Assembly (NCBI RefSeq): GCF_024198235.1
Contig: NZ_JAKCFB010000047.1
Span: 1-59,844, forward strand
DNA from: Myxococcus dinghuensis
Lineage (GTDB): Bacteria; Myxococcota; Myxococcia; Myxococcales; Myxococcaceae
Direction of reading: 5' to 3'
DNA: 59,844 bases
Shown here: positions 29,057 through 39,204 of the stretch, in pieces
Numbering within the stretch: the first letter of the stretch is position 1
How the letters are laid out: each line of letters opens with the position of its first letter
The notes under the pieces: model-generated
Seen by the model: only the letters and a program-made list of their open reading frames with translations
Told to the model about the DNA's origin: nothing
Databases searched by the model: none
Position numbers and translations under genes: made by a program

Positions 29057-29394
29057 CTGCCGCCCCAACGACCGCGGACTCCATCGCTGTAAACCGTGAA
29101 ATCCAGTTTACCGACCGCCCACGTCACGATGCCGCGACGCGGCGGTAAAGCGATTGACAACGTGCGTCAGAAACCTGCCTCGACGCACATCGCCACCGCC
29201 ATAAAGCACAATAATTACATGTAGATACATCCCCTCCATGGTCGAAGTGCGGATGGTGGACAGCCGGTCCGTCGGCCGCAGCACAGGGGTCCGCCCGAAG
29301 AAAAACGTTGATTGCAAATCGGTAAATCGATTTGCAGAGTGGTTGTGAGGAGCCAGGGAGCCGGGCCAGGACGCTCCATGGATCCGATTCGGCC
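29057..29394. other. Regulatory intergenic region fabF to XRE regulator
   Basis: This 338-bp gap is clearly AT-richer than its surroundings. It holds GTAAAC-N11-GTTTAC (29089-29111), a stretch TAATTACATG near 29210, and the palindrome described separately at 29313-29336. A TTGACA at 29154 has no partner -10 box. No convincing gene was seen in it. Confidence 0.5.
29313..29336. promoter_or_regulatory. Palindrome TGCAAATCG-N6-CGATTTGCA
   Basis: A 9-bp perfect inverted repeat with a 6-nt spacer sits 58 nt before the start of the XRE/DUF2083 regulator. The half-sites TTGCAAAT and ATTTGCA resemble the TTTGCAAA core bound by RamB, an actinobacterial regulator of the same family, so an autoregulatory site is likely. 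Confidence 0.6.
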
Positions 29395-31026
29395 ATGAAC
29401 GACAACGCACTGAACGCCAACGTGGGCTTGAAGCTCCGGGGGCTGCGTCTTGCCCGCAACATCAAGCAGGCGGACGCGGCGAAGGACCTCGGGGTATCGC
29501 CCGCGTATCTGAACCTCATTGAGAAGGGCAAACGGGTCATGCCCTTCCCGCTGCTGTGGAAGGCGCTGCGGTACTTCGACCAGGACCCCGAGCAGTTCAT
29601 GTCCACGCTGGGCGAGGGCCGCGTGGACGAGGCGCTCGCCAAGCTGCTCGACGAGCCGCTGCTCAAGAGCCTGGACATCGACCCGGAGTCGCTCCAGTCG
29701 CTGTCGGCGGAGCCGAAGCTGGCCGGCACGGTGGCCGCGCTCTTCAACCTCTACAAGAACACGCGCACGCAGTTGGAGAACGTGCTCGCGCAGCTCAACG
29801 TCGAGGAGCGCACGCGCACGCAGGCTGGCGCGGGCAACGGCACGGTGCCGGGCGTGCGGTTCGACTACTCACCGTTCGACGAGGTGAGCGACTTCCTGGA
29901 GACGCACCGCAACTACTTCCCGGAGCTGGAGGAGCAGGCGGAGGAGCTGCGGCGGGACGTCAGCATGGAGCGACAGCTCACCAGCGGCCAGCTCATCCAG
30001 CTCCTGGAGAAGCGCTTCGGCTACCGCGTCCACTTCGACCCCGCGCCGAGCGGCTCGTCCGTGGTGCGCCGGTTGGACCCGGAGGAGCAGACGCTCACGC
30101 TGTCGCCGGACCTCACCGAGCAGCCGCTGAAGTTCCAGATCGCCGCGTCCATCGGCCTGTTGATGCTCGACCGCGAGAAGCTGGTCGAGCGCATCCTCGG
30201 CGCGGGCCGCACGCGGCACGCGGAGACGCAGCGGCTCATCAAGGTCAACCTGGCGAACTACTTCGCCGGCGCGCTGATGCTGCCCTACGGGGACTTCTTC
30301 AAGGAGGTCCAGCGCACGCGCTACGACGTGGAGCTGCTGTCGAGCATCTTCGGCTCCACCTACGAGACGGTGGCGCACCGGCTGTGCAACCTGTCGGACC
30401 CCAAGCGCCCGGGCATCCCCTTCCACTTCCTGCGCTCGGACATCGCCGGCAACATCTCCAAGCGCTACAGCGGCACCGGCATCCGCTTCGCCACCGGCGG
30501 CGGCAGTTGCGGCAAGTGGGCCGTGCACCTGGCCTTCCTCAACCCGTCCCAGCTCACCCGGCAGTACTCCATGATGCCGGACGGCACGACGTACTTCTGC
30601 TTCGCCAAGGTGCAGTTGCAGCCCACCGAGGGCTCCATCGTGAAGGGCACCGCGTACTCCATCGGCCTGGGGACCCACGCGGAGAACGCCAAGTACCTGG
30701 CCTACGGCCTGCCCACCAACGACCTGCGCAAGGACGCCATCCCCTCCGGCATCTCCTGCCGCTTCTGCGAGCGCACGGACTGCAACCAGCGCGCGGCCGC
30801 CAGCTACCGCTTCGCCTTCGCCTTCGACGAGTACACCAAGAAGGACTGCTTCTTCTCCCCGCTGCTGGGCTACGAGCAGGGCGAGAAGCACGAGAAGGAG
30901 CGCCATGCGCCGGGCCCCAGCGGCGCGCACGTGATTCCGCCCGCGGCCGTCAATGGCGCTGACCGGAGCGAGAAGCATGATTCGTTGGACAAGGCGGCCC
31001 GGCGCCGCAAGGGTGGCGACGCTTGA
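29395..31026 (+). CDS. XRE/DUF2083 regulator (RamB/ScfR type)
   Basis: The 543-residue protein has an N-terminal XRE helix-turn-helix (LKLRGLRLARNIKQADAAKDLGVSPAYLNLIEKGKR, about 12-48) and a middle ImmA/IrrE-like degenerate domain (ASIGLLMLDREKLVERIL ... NYFAGALMLPYGDFFKEV). The C-terminal DUF2083 domain contains Cys455, Cys458 and Cys463 (SCRFCERTDCNQRA). Family members regulate acetate, propionate or short-chain acyl-CoA metabolism. ATG 29395 is chosen as the first Met of the conserved N-terminus; no strong ribosome site is visible. A TPR gene follows after 2 nt. A C-terminal Lys/Arg-rich tail is unusual. Confidence 0.88.
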   Translation: MNDNALNANVGLKLRGLRLARNIKQADAAKDLGVSPAYLNLIEKGKRVMPFPLLWKALRYFDQDPEQFMSTLGEGRVDEALAKLLDEPLLKSLDIDPESLQSLSAEPKLAGTVAALFNLYKNTRTQLENVLAQLNVEERTRTQAGAGNGTVPGVRFDYSPFDEVSDFLETHRNYFPELEEQAEELRRDVSMERQLTSGQLIQLLEKRFGYRVHFDPAPSGSSVVRRLDPEEQTLTLSPDLTEQPLKFQIAASIGLLMLDREKLVERILGAGRTRHAETQRLIKVNLANYFAGALMLPYGDFFKEVQRTRYDVELLSSIFGSTYETVAHRLCNLSDPKRPGIPFHFLRSDIAGNISKRYSGTGIRFATGGGSCGKWAVHLAFLNPSQLTRQYSMMPDGTTYFCFAKVQLQPTEGSIVKGTAYSIGLGTHAENAKYLAYGLPTNDLRKDAIPSGISCRFCERTDCNQRAAASYRFAFAFDEYTKKDCFFSPLLGYEQGEKHEKERHAPGPSGAHVIPPAAVNGADRSEKHDSLDKAARRRKGGDA

Positions 31027-31028
31027 GC

Positions 31029-31901
31029 ATGCACCCGTCCGACGACACCGAACGCGCCCACCTCCTCGAGGCGCTCCAGAAGCAGAAGAACACGCTCGCC
31101 ACCACGCGCATCACCGGCACCCCCGCGCAGATCGGCCAGGGGCTGGTGGGGCTCGCCGAGCTGCACGGCATGCTGGAGGACCACGCCGCCAGCCGGCAGT
31201 GCTACGAGGAGGCGCTCGCCCTGTTCAAGGAGGCCGGCAACAAGCCCGGCCAGGCCCAGGCGTGCTTCGGGCTGGGCGTGGTGAAGGCCCACTTCGAGGA
31301 CCACCGCGGCGCGGTGGAGCTCATCGCCCAGGCCGCCAAGCTCTTCAACGAGACGAAGGACCGCGACGGCGAGGCGCTGTCGCGCGCCTGCATCGGCGAG
31401 TCCCTGCGCGCCCTGGGGCAGCCCGACGCGGCCGAGGAGAAGTACCAGGAGGCGCTCATCCTCTACCGGCAGACGCGCAACAACGAGCGCATCGCCCGGC
31501 TGCTGCTCGACATCGGCGACATCCGGATGGAGAAGGCCGAGTACGAGCCGGCCCGCAAGCGCTTCCTGGAGGCCATCCCCCTGCTGGAGCAGGGCGAGGA
31601 CCCGGAGGCGCTCGCGCTGGGCCACCTGCTGCTGGGCGAGTCCGAGGGCCTGCTCGGCAACCACGAGCCGGCGCGCACGCACCTGCTGCGCGCGGTGGAG
31701 CTCTACCAGGAGCTGCACGACCACGTGTACGAGGCGCGCGCCCGCTGGGACCTGGGCCTGTCCTGCTACTACACGCAGGACCTGGCCGCCGCGCGCGTCC
31801 AGTTGGAGGCGGTGCTGCCGCTCTACGAGGAGCAGGGCCGCATGGACGAGGTCGCCAAGGTGCGCAACATCCTCGCCCACTTCACGGCGCGAGGCGCCTG
31901 A
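31029..31901 (+). CDS. Tetratricopeptide-repeat protein
   Basis: The 290-residue cytosolic protein is built from about six TPR units, for example ASRQCYEEALALFKEAGNKPGQAQA and AEEKYQEALILYRQTRNNERIARL. It has no signal peptide and no enzymatic domain. The start ATG 31029 comes 2 nt after the regulator stop; a TTG at 31023 would overlap it. Tight coupling suggests that it binds the XRE/DUF2083 regulator or works in the same pathway, which is an inference. Confidence 0.85.
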   Translation: MHPSDDTERAHLLEALQKQKNTLATTRITGTPAQIGQGLVGLAELHGMLEDHAASRQCYEEALALFKEAGNKPGQAQACFGLGVVKAHFEDHRGAVELIAQAAKLFNETKDRDGEALSRACIGESLRALGQPDAAEEKYQEALILYRQTRNNERIARLLLDIGDIRMEKAEYEPARKRFLEAIPLLEQGEDPEALALGHLLLGESEGLLGNHEPARTHLLRAVELYQELHDHVYEARARWDLGLSCYYTQDLAAARVQLEAVLPLYEEQGRMDEVAKVRNILAHFTARGA

Positions 31902-31965
31902 AGCCGCGCGGGGCTCCCCAGGCCTCGCGTCCGCGGGCCCTGGGAGTCCACGCGCAGCGCGCCAC

Positions 31966-32457
31966 TCACGCCTGGATGCCGGCCCCCACCGCGAGGGCCA
32001 GCAGCCCCAGCACGCCGGCGGAGATGGCCAGGTAGCGCCACTCCCCGCGCAGCCCCAGCAGCGTCCCGGCCACGCCCAGCCGCGCCACGGGCGTCACCAG
32101 GAGCAGGGAGGCCGCCGCCTTGCGCAGTTGGTCGATGGCGACGTGTGTCTCCTCCGTGCCGGGCAGCGCCTCCAGTCCCAGCGACAGCACGAACATCGCG
32201 CCGCTGAGGACCGCGCCCACCCGCAGGACGCGGGCGATCCACCGCTCCCCCGCCACCGTCCGGTCCCTCGCGGGGACCGAGTCACCCGAGGGGACGTCCA
32301 GCTCCGCGGCGGTGACGGGTTCCGCGTCCAGCGCCGGGGCCTCGGCGCGCGCCGCCGCGGCCATCATCGTGTTGCGACCCAACCTCGCCGCCGGCTCCGC
32401 GACCACCGCCGCGGTCACCGGCGGCGATACCGAGCCATCCGGCTCTCCCCCACTCAC
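31966..32457 (-). CDS. DUF1634 membrane protein
   Basis: The product of about 163 residues has an Ala-rich cytosolic N-terminus and three hydrophobic segments (RVLRVGAVLSGAMFVLSLGLEAL, AAASLLLVTPVARLGVAGTLLG, YLAISAGVLGLLALAVGAGI), the DUF1634 pattern. DUF1634 genes usually sit next to TauE/SafE exporters, as here, and may be an accessory subunit. GTG 32457 overlaps the exporter stop (GTGA); longer versions start at GTG 32475 or 32496 inside the exporter gene. The transported compound is unknown. Confidence 0.78.
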   Translation of the reverse strand: MSGGEPDGSVSPPVTAAVVAEPAARLGRNTMMAAAARAEAPALDAEPVTAAELDVPSGDSVPARDRTVAGERWIARVLRVGAVLSGAMFVLSLGLEALPGTEETHVAIDQLRKAAASLLLVTPVARLGVAGTLLGLRGEWRYLAISAGVLGLLALAVGAGIQA

Positions 32458-33236
32458 TTCCACACGTTCGGCCACAATCCCGCCCCTCCCTTCCACAACA
32501 TCTGTCCGGCCACCGTCAGCAGCACCAACGCGAAGAGCTTCTTGAGCACCGCCGTGGGCACCCGCGGCATCAGCCTCCCGCCGATGGAGGCGCCCACGAG
32601 CACGCCCACCACCAGCGGCGACACCAGCGCCAGCTTCAGGTGGCCGCGCAGCGCGTACGCGGCGACGCTCGCCGCCCCCGTCACGCCGATCATCAGGTTG
32701 CTGGTGGCGCTGGCGACCTTGAAGGGCACGCGCATGCCGTAGCTCATCAGCGGCACCTTCAGCGGTCCGCCGCCCACGCCCAGCAGCGCGGACAGGCCGC
32801 CCGCCACGAACGAGCCGGAGATGCCGAGCGGGTAGTTCGTCGGCCGGTAGTCGTCCAGCGTCGAGGGCTCGTGGCGCGGCGAGCGCACCAGCATCATCTG
32901 CAGCGCGACGTACAGCGTGAAGAAGCCGAAGACGACCGCCACCATGGCCGGCGCGATGAGCGCCGCCACCATCCCTCCGACGATGGCGCCCAGCACCGTG
33001 GCCAGCTCCAGCGTCAGCCCCAGGCGGATGTCACTCAGGTGGTTGTCCACGTAGCCGGCCGCGGCCGCGCACGAGTTGGCGACCACGCACATCAGGCTGG
33101 CGGGGACCGCCTCCTCCAACGGCAGGCCGAAGCCCAACACCAACGCGGGCACCAGGACGATGCCACCTCCGATACCCAGCATCGCGCCCAGTGTCCCCGC
33201 GAGCCCGCCCACGCCGATGAGGAGGAGAACCGTCAT
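32454..33236 (-). CDS. TauE/SafE-family sulfite/organic anion exporter
   Basis: The 260-residue membrane protein has the two-fold TauE/SafE pattern. The first repeat is GVGGLAGTLGAMLGIGGGIVLVPALVLGFGLPLEEAVPASL; the second is FVAGGLSALLGVGGGPLKVPLMSYGMRVPFKVASATS. About eight helices are present. Members export sulfite, sulfoacetate or similar anions, and the substrate here is unknown. ATG 33236 has GGAGGAG 7-8 nt upstream. It is translationally coupled to the DUF1634 gene. Confidence 0.9.
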   Translation of the reverse strand: MTVLLLIGVGGLAGTLGAMLGIGGGIVLVPALVLGFGLPLEEAVPASLMCVVANSCAAAAGYVDNHLSDIRLGLTLELATVLGAIVGGMVAALIAPAMVAVVFGFFTLYVALQMMLVRSPRHEPSTLDDYRPTNYPLGISGSFVAGGLSALLGVGGGPLKVPLMSYGMRVPFKVASATSNLMIGVTGAASVAAYALRGHLKLALVSPLVVGVLVGASIGGRLMPRVPTAVLKKLFALVLLTVAGQMLWKGGAGLWPNVWK

Positions 33237-33362
33237 GCCTCTCCGAGGATAGGAGCGGCCCCGGACTTCGGACAGCGGCATTCCCCGTCGAGCGATCGGC
33301 TCGGCAGCACGGTTGCTCTGCGCGCGAACCTGGGCTGCCCCCGAGGGACGGATGCGCCCACG

Positions 33363-34256
33363 CTACGCCGCGCGTACGCCCAGGTTCCCTTCGGGAAACG
33401 CCTCCAGGAAGCGGGCGCGCGTACGGGGTGTGAATGTGCCCCTCGTCATGTAGCCGTGCAACCTCCGCAGGACGCCACGCGCCGACTCCAGCGCACCTTC
33501 GACCTCCTGCGAGAAGTCGAACGTGTCGTTGCGGTACAGCTCCTGGAAGGACAGGTGCGCGAAGGCGGGCAGCGCGCGGGTGCGGCCCACCGGGCTGGAG
33601 AGGAAGAGTCCGGAAACGTACAGGCCGCGCACCCAGCCATCCACCTCCGCCTTGGAGGGCGCCTGGCCCACGCGCTCCTGCGACGACAGGCGCACCAGCT
33701 CGTAGATGCCCCGGCCGATGCCGCGCCACGGGAAGCCCGGACTCTTCACGACCTGACACTTCTCGCGCAGCCGGGGCGAGCCGAGCAGCTCCACCCCGTG
33801 CAGCTCGCGCAGGTAGAAGAGCGTCTGCGCCCACTCGATGTCGCGGTGCGCCGACAGGGCGCGCTCGCCGCGTCGACGGTGGCGCACGACGAGCGCCTCC
33901 ACCACGGGGTTGAGGCGCCGGTCGATGCACAGGTGCGTGAAGTAACCGGCCAGCAGGGCCAGCCCCGGCTCGGTGCCCACGAGCGCGCCGGTGGCCACCA
34001 GCTCCGCCATCTTCAGCCCGAAGCCCACCGGGGCGCGCTCGTGGTACAGCCGCGCGAACAGCGGCAGCTCCCGCTCCGGCAGGAAGGCGGCCAGGCCTCC
34101 TCGTACGCCTTCACACAGGGGGAGGTCCGGGAGCGCCGCGCCGAAGCGCGCGTACGGCAGGTCTTCCGACAACGCGCGAACCCAATCCGCCGGCAGCTCG
34201 CCGGGGTTGGCGGCCAACCGTTCGATGGCGGTCAGGTGCATCAGCAAGGTGGGCAT
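33363..34256 (-). CDS. Zinc-dependent phospholipase C-like protein
   Basis: The 297-residue protein matches the Zn_dep_PLPC-like pattern: it starts MPTLLMHLTAIERLA, followed by RFGAALPDLPL and LLAGYFTHLCIDRRLNPVVEALV, which supply His and Asp ligands. No signal peptide is visible, unlike secreted phospholipases, so the enzyme would be cytosolic. The substrate is uncertain. It is divergent from the leucyl aminopeptidase gene. Confidence 0.65.
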   Translation of the reverse strand: MPTLLMHLTAIERLAANPGELPADWVRALSEDLPYARFGAALPDLPLCEGVRGGLAAFLPERELPLFARLYHERAPVGFGLKMAELVATGALVGTEPGLALLAGYFTHLCIDRRLNPVVEALVVRHRRRGERALSAHRDIEWAQTLFYLRELHGVELLGSPRLREKCQVVKSPGFPWRGIGRGIYELVRLSSQERVGQAPSKAEVDGWVRGLYVSGLFLSSPVGRTRALPAFAHLSFQELYRNDTFDFSQEVEGALESARGVLRRLHGYMTRGTFTPRTRARFLEAFPEGNLGVRAA

Positions 34257-34394
34257 GGCCCCTGACTGCTACCCAGCCCCCAACGCCAATGCAACCACCC
34301 GGATGACATCCAGCGCTTTGCGAGGCATCAGGTGGGGGGTACAGTCCGCGGCCTTCACGTCCTTCCCCTCTCCCGTTCAGGAGTTCATCGGCCC

Positions 34395-35990
<1,596 letters not shown>

Positions 35991-36007
35991 AGCGGCTTCT
36001 CCGGGGT

Positions 36008-36032
36008 GCCGTCAGGGGACGTCCCTGACGGC
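36008..36032. terminator. Hairpin downstream of pepA
   Basis: A perfect 10-bp stem (GCCGTCAGGG / CCCTGACGGC) with the 5-nt loop gacgt lies 18 nt after the pepA stop, between convergent genes. No U-tract is visible. Confidence 0.6.
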
Positions 36033-36115
36033 GCCACCGTGCATCATCGCGAGCCACGTCGACCCAGCAGCCGCCTCCTGGCGAGCCCCCGACACACGAA
36101 GGCCCGGGTTCTCGC

Positions 36116-36757
36116 TCAGCGCGCGCGCCGGGCCTGGGGCAGCGTGCCCGGCGGCGTCTTGTGGTCGGGGAGCGGGCGGATGCCCTCGATGAGGGCGTCG
36201 ACGTTCTGCATCACGGACGCCACCGCCTGGGCGGGCCAGGTGGCGAGCATCATCAACACGTGCCCCTTGCGCCCGTCGCGGACGGCGACGCGGCCATGCA
36301 CGCCATCCCCCACCTGGAAGTCGAAGCCCACCGCGTTGTCGGACAGCGACAAGGGCACCGGGTCCGTGGTGGTGAAGCCGGGCTGCTGGCGCAGCCCCTC
36401 GGTGAGCCGCTCTGCGAACTGCGTGGGCGTGGCCACCGCGGGCGCCACCTGGAGCACCACCTGCGCGCCGGAGGGCGGGTGGCGCAGCACGACGGGGATG
36501 GAGAGGCCCTCCGGGGTGCGCTCGTTCGTCTCGTCCAACTGCCACTCGTCGCTGGGGCGCACGATTTCGAAGCCCAGCTCCTCGTCCACGTAGGGGGTGT
36601 TCGCGGACGCGGGCAGCGCGCCCGCCATCCCGGAGCCGCCGACGCCCTGCGTCCTGGCGGCGGCCGCGTCCACCTTCCCCGCCTGGCGCGCGCCGCTGCA
36701 CGCGGTGCCGAGCACCAGGATTGCCCACGCCAGCTTCCGCAAACCGCCCATGTCCAT
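36116..36757 (-). CDS. Hypothetical lipoprotein, 213 aa
   Basis: A lipoprotein signal (MDMGGLRKLAWAILVLGTAC) is followed by a linker and a beta-rich domain beginning YVDEELGFEIVRPSDEWQL. That opening is typical of PsbP-like or DUF1795-like folds in small bacterial lipoproteins. GGGGGA precedes ATG 36757; a second ATG at 36751 is possible. The function is unknown. It follows the DUF4388 gene on the same strand. Confidence 0.65.
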   Translation of the reverse strand: MDMGGLRKLAWAILVLGTACSGARQAGKVDAAAARTQGVGGSGMAGALPASANTPYVDEELGFEIVRPSDEWQLDETNERTPEGLSIPVVLRHPPSGAQVVLQVAPAVATPTQFAERLTEGLRQQPGFTTTDPVPLSLSDNAVGFDFQVGDGVHGRVAVRDGRKGHVLMMLATWPAQAVASVMQNVDALIEGIRPLPDHKTPPGTLPQARRAR

Positions 36758-36807
36758 CGTCCCCCGCCGCAATGGCCGTGGACGCGAACGTGGGCACGGG
36801 GCGCCTG

Positions 36808-38043
36808 CTAGGCCAGCCCTCCCTGCAGGGTGCGGTAGGTGTTGGACAAGCGCTCCGCGACCTCGGAAGGCAACACATTGCGCGCCGAGAACAGCGCGTA
36901 GGAGACGATGGCGTCGAGCGCCTCGAGCGTCATGGCGCGCGCCACCGCCTCGTCCGCGCCGGGCAGGTTGGCGCGCAGCCGCGCCACGTCCACGCGCCCG
37001 TCGGGCCCCAGCGTCACCCCGGCGTAGGCCTCCTCCAGTCCGGACGGCGGCGCCTCGAGGAAGCCCCGCAGGAGGTCCACGTCCTCGCCCGCGTCGCGCA
37101 GCGCGCGGTGCACCAGGGACAGGAGCAGGTTGTAGCGCTCCTCCGCGGACAGCAGCTCCCACGCCATGCCCTCCACGGAGGGCCCCGGCGCGGGCGGCGG
37201 CGCGGCGGGCTTCACCACGAGGTGCCCGCCGACGACACACTCGTCCAGCCAGGAATAGAAGGCGTGCGGCCCCCCCTCGAAGGCGCCGCGCAGCTCCGTC
37301 ACGGACAGGCCCGCCCCCAACCGCTGGAAGCGACGCTCCTCGCCCGGACGGACGCCCGCGGGGCCCAGGCTCGCGCGCATGTCCTCGGGATAGCGGCGGC
37401 GCAGCCGCGCCACCTCCTCCGAGCGCTTGATGCCGGTGAGCACCAGGTCGCGCGTGCGCTCGGGCAGCTTCACCACGTCCGCCATGGGCGCGGGGCCCTC
37501 GACGAACAGGAAGCTGCCCTCCGTCATCTCGAACAGGGACAGCACCACCTCGCGCACCACGAACGTCATGGCGCCGTAGAGATGGGCTTCGGACACCATG
37601 CCCTCGGAGGTGAGCACCTGGCCGATGCGCCGCGACGGCGTGACACGCGAGAGCGCCTGCGTGAGCTGCGCCTGCGTCACCATGCCCAGCCGCACCATCA
37701 CCGCGCCCAGCCGCTCCCAGCGCTCCGTGGACGTGGCGAAGACGACCTGCCCGTCCCGGAAGGACACCGTGCGGCGCACCGTGCCGTGCTGCACGGCGAG
37801 CAGGCCGCTGCGGATGCCGGAGAGGACGTGGGCGAAGACCTCCTCCATCGACAGGGTGCCCAGGCTGCCCGCGAAGAAGCCCGCGAGGCCGGACGGCTCC
37901 TGGAGGAGGACCATCCCCTCGGGCCCGTGGAACCAGGCCGCGAGAGGACGGGTCGAAGAGAGTCCGGTGGACAGCGGCTTCTCCAACTCCAGAGAAGTCG
38001 CTTCGCCACCGACGCGGGGCGTGGCCTTGGGTTTCTGCGCCAC
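36808..38043 (-). CDS. DUF4388-domain protein
   Basis: The 411-residue protein has a DUF4388 (PATAN-like) domain at about 50-200 (FFAGSLGTLSMEEVFAHVLSGIRSGLLAVQHG ... VSFRDGQVVFATS). Winged-helix-like T2SSE_N-type segments follow (LGMVTQAQLTQALSRV, IGQVLTSEGMVSEAHLYGAM) and then a helical C-terminus of unknown type. DUF4388 proteins are abundant in myxobacteria and often fused to receiver domains, suggesting signalling. There is no receiver here. It lies just downstream of the thioredoxin-fold lipoprotein gene on the same strand. Confidence 0.8.
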   Translation of the reverse strand: MAQKPKATPRVGGEATSLELEKPLSTGLSSTRPLAAWFHGPEGMVLLQEPSGLAGFFAGSLGTLSMEEVFAHVLSGIRSGLLAVQHGTVRRTVSFRDGQVVFATSTERWERLGAVMVRLGMVTQAQLTQALSRVTPSRRIGQVLTSEGMVSEAHLYGAMTFVVREVVLSLFEMTEGSFLFVEGPAPMADVVKLPERTRDLVLTGIKRSEEVARLRRRYPEDMRASLGPAGVRPGEERRFQRLGAGLSVTELRGAFEGGPHAFYSWLDECVVGGHLVVKPAAPPPAPGPSVEGMAWELLSAEERYNLLLSLVHRALRDAGEDVDLLRGFLEAPPSGLEEAYAGVTLGPDGRVDVARLRANLPGADEAVARAMTLEALDAIVSYALFSARNVLPSEVAERLSNTYRTLQGGLA

Positions 38044-38067
38044 CCCCGTGTCCCCCTTCCTCGAAGA

Positions 38068-39150
38068 CTACTTCTGCGCCGTCTTCAGCTCGGCGTCGAT
38101 GATGCTCTTGAACTCGTCGATGGGCTGCGCGCCGGAGAGCATGATGCCGTTGATGAAGAACGCCGGCGTGCCCGTGACGCCCACCTTCTGGGCATCCGCC
38201 ATGTCGCTCTTCACGGTGGCGGCCTTCTCACCCGAGTCCAGGCACTTGTCGAACTTGGCCTGGTCCAGCTTCAGCTCGCCCGCGTACTTCTTCAGGTTGT
38301 CCACCTGGAGCGCGGACTGGCTGGCGAACAGCTTGTCGTGCATCTCCCAGAACTTGCCCTGGTCGTTGGCGCACAGCGAGGCCTCGGCGGCCTTCTGCGC
38401 CTCCTTGTGGAAGTCGAGCGGGAACTGGCGGAACACCAGCTTCACCTTGCCGTCGTACTCCTTCATCACCTCGTCCACCGTGCCGATGGCGCGGCTGCAG
38501 AACGGGCACTGGAAGTCGCTGAACTCGACGATGGTGATGGGCGCGGTGTCCGGGCCCTTGGACGGACCGACGGCGGCCACCTGCTTGCGCTCGGCCGGCG
38601 GACGCGGCGGCTCCGGCAGGGTGATCTGCACGTTGGCGTTCTTGCGCAGCTCCGCGAAGAGGGCCTGGGCGCGCTCCTGCTTGGGCTGCTGGGTGAGGAA
38701 CTCGACGATCTGCGGCTTCATCGCCTCGAGCGTCGAACCCGGGGGCAGCTGGCCCGCGGCGCCGTCGTAGACCTCCTTGACCTTCTCGTCGGAGGGCGCG
38801 GGGACCTTGTCGTCGATCTCCGCCTTGAGGAACTGCTCCTGCGTCTGCCCGCGCTTCTTGGCCTCGGCGTCGACCAGGCGCTCGGTCACCATGCCCTCGA
38901 GGCCGCGCTTGCGAAGCTGGAACTTCTGCTTCTCCAGGTTGGCCAGCGGCTCCTGGATGCGCTCGTTGAGTTCCTTGTAGGTGATCTTCTGGCCATCGCC
39001 GAAGGTGGCGACGACGGTCTCGGGCGTGGGCTCACCCGCGGCCTGCGCGGCGGCGGGCGCCTGCGCGGTGGCCGGCGCCTTCTCCTTGTTGCAGCCGGCC
39101 GTGAGCGAAGCCGCCAGGAGCGCGGCGAGGATGACAGGGGTGGGACGCAT
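38068..39150 (-). CDS. Lipoprotein fusing SurA-like and DsbA-like domains
   Basis: The 360-residue protein has the lipobox LTAGC (Cys20), an N-terminal SurA-like chaperone segment (about 42-170: ITYKELNERIQEPLANLEKQ ... LVDAEAKKRG) and a DsbA/thioredoxin_4 domain with the active site CPFC (215-218, FSDFQCPFC). The conserved cis-Pro lies in GVTGTPAFFING. It should form or shuffle disulfides in exported proteins while holding them partly unfolded. A Met 6 nt earlier (39156) is an alternative start. It follows lpxC on the same strand. Confidence 0.85.
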   Translation of the reverse strand: MRPTPVILAALLAASLTAGCNKEKAPATAQAPAAAQAAGEPTPETVVATFGDGQKITYKELNERIQEPLANLEKQKFQLRKRGLEGMVTERLVDAEAKKRGQTQEQFLKAEIDDKVPAPSDEKVKEVYDGAAGQLPPGSTLEAMKPQIVEFLTQQPKQERAQALFAELRKNANVQITLPEPPRPPAERKQVAAVGPSKGPDTAPITIVEFSDFQCPFCSRAIGTVDEVMKEYDGKVKLVFRQFPLDFHKEAQKAAEASLCANDQGKFWEMHDKLFASQSALQVDNLKKYAGELKLDQAKFDKCLDSGEKAATVKSDMADAQKVGVTGTPAFFINGIMLSGAQPIDEFKSIIDAELKTAQK

Positions 39151-39204
39151 GGGCATAGGGCCGCGACTTAGTCGAGCCAGCCCCGACCTGCAAGCAAATG
39201 GCAA

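Noticed and set aside
29154..29159. TTGACA as a -35 box after fabF
   Set aside because: No acceptable -10 hexamer occurs 16-19 nt downstream.
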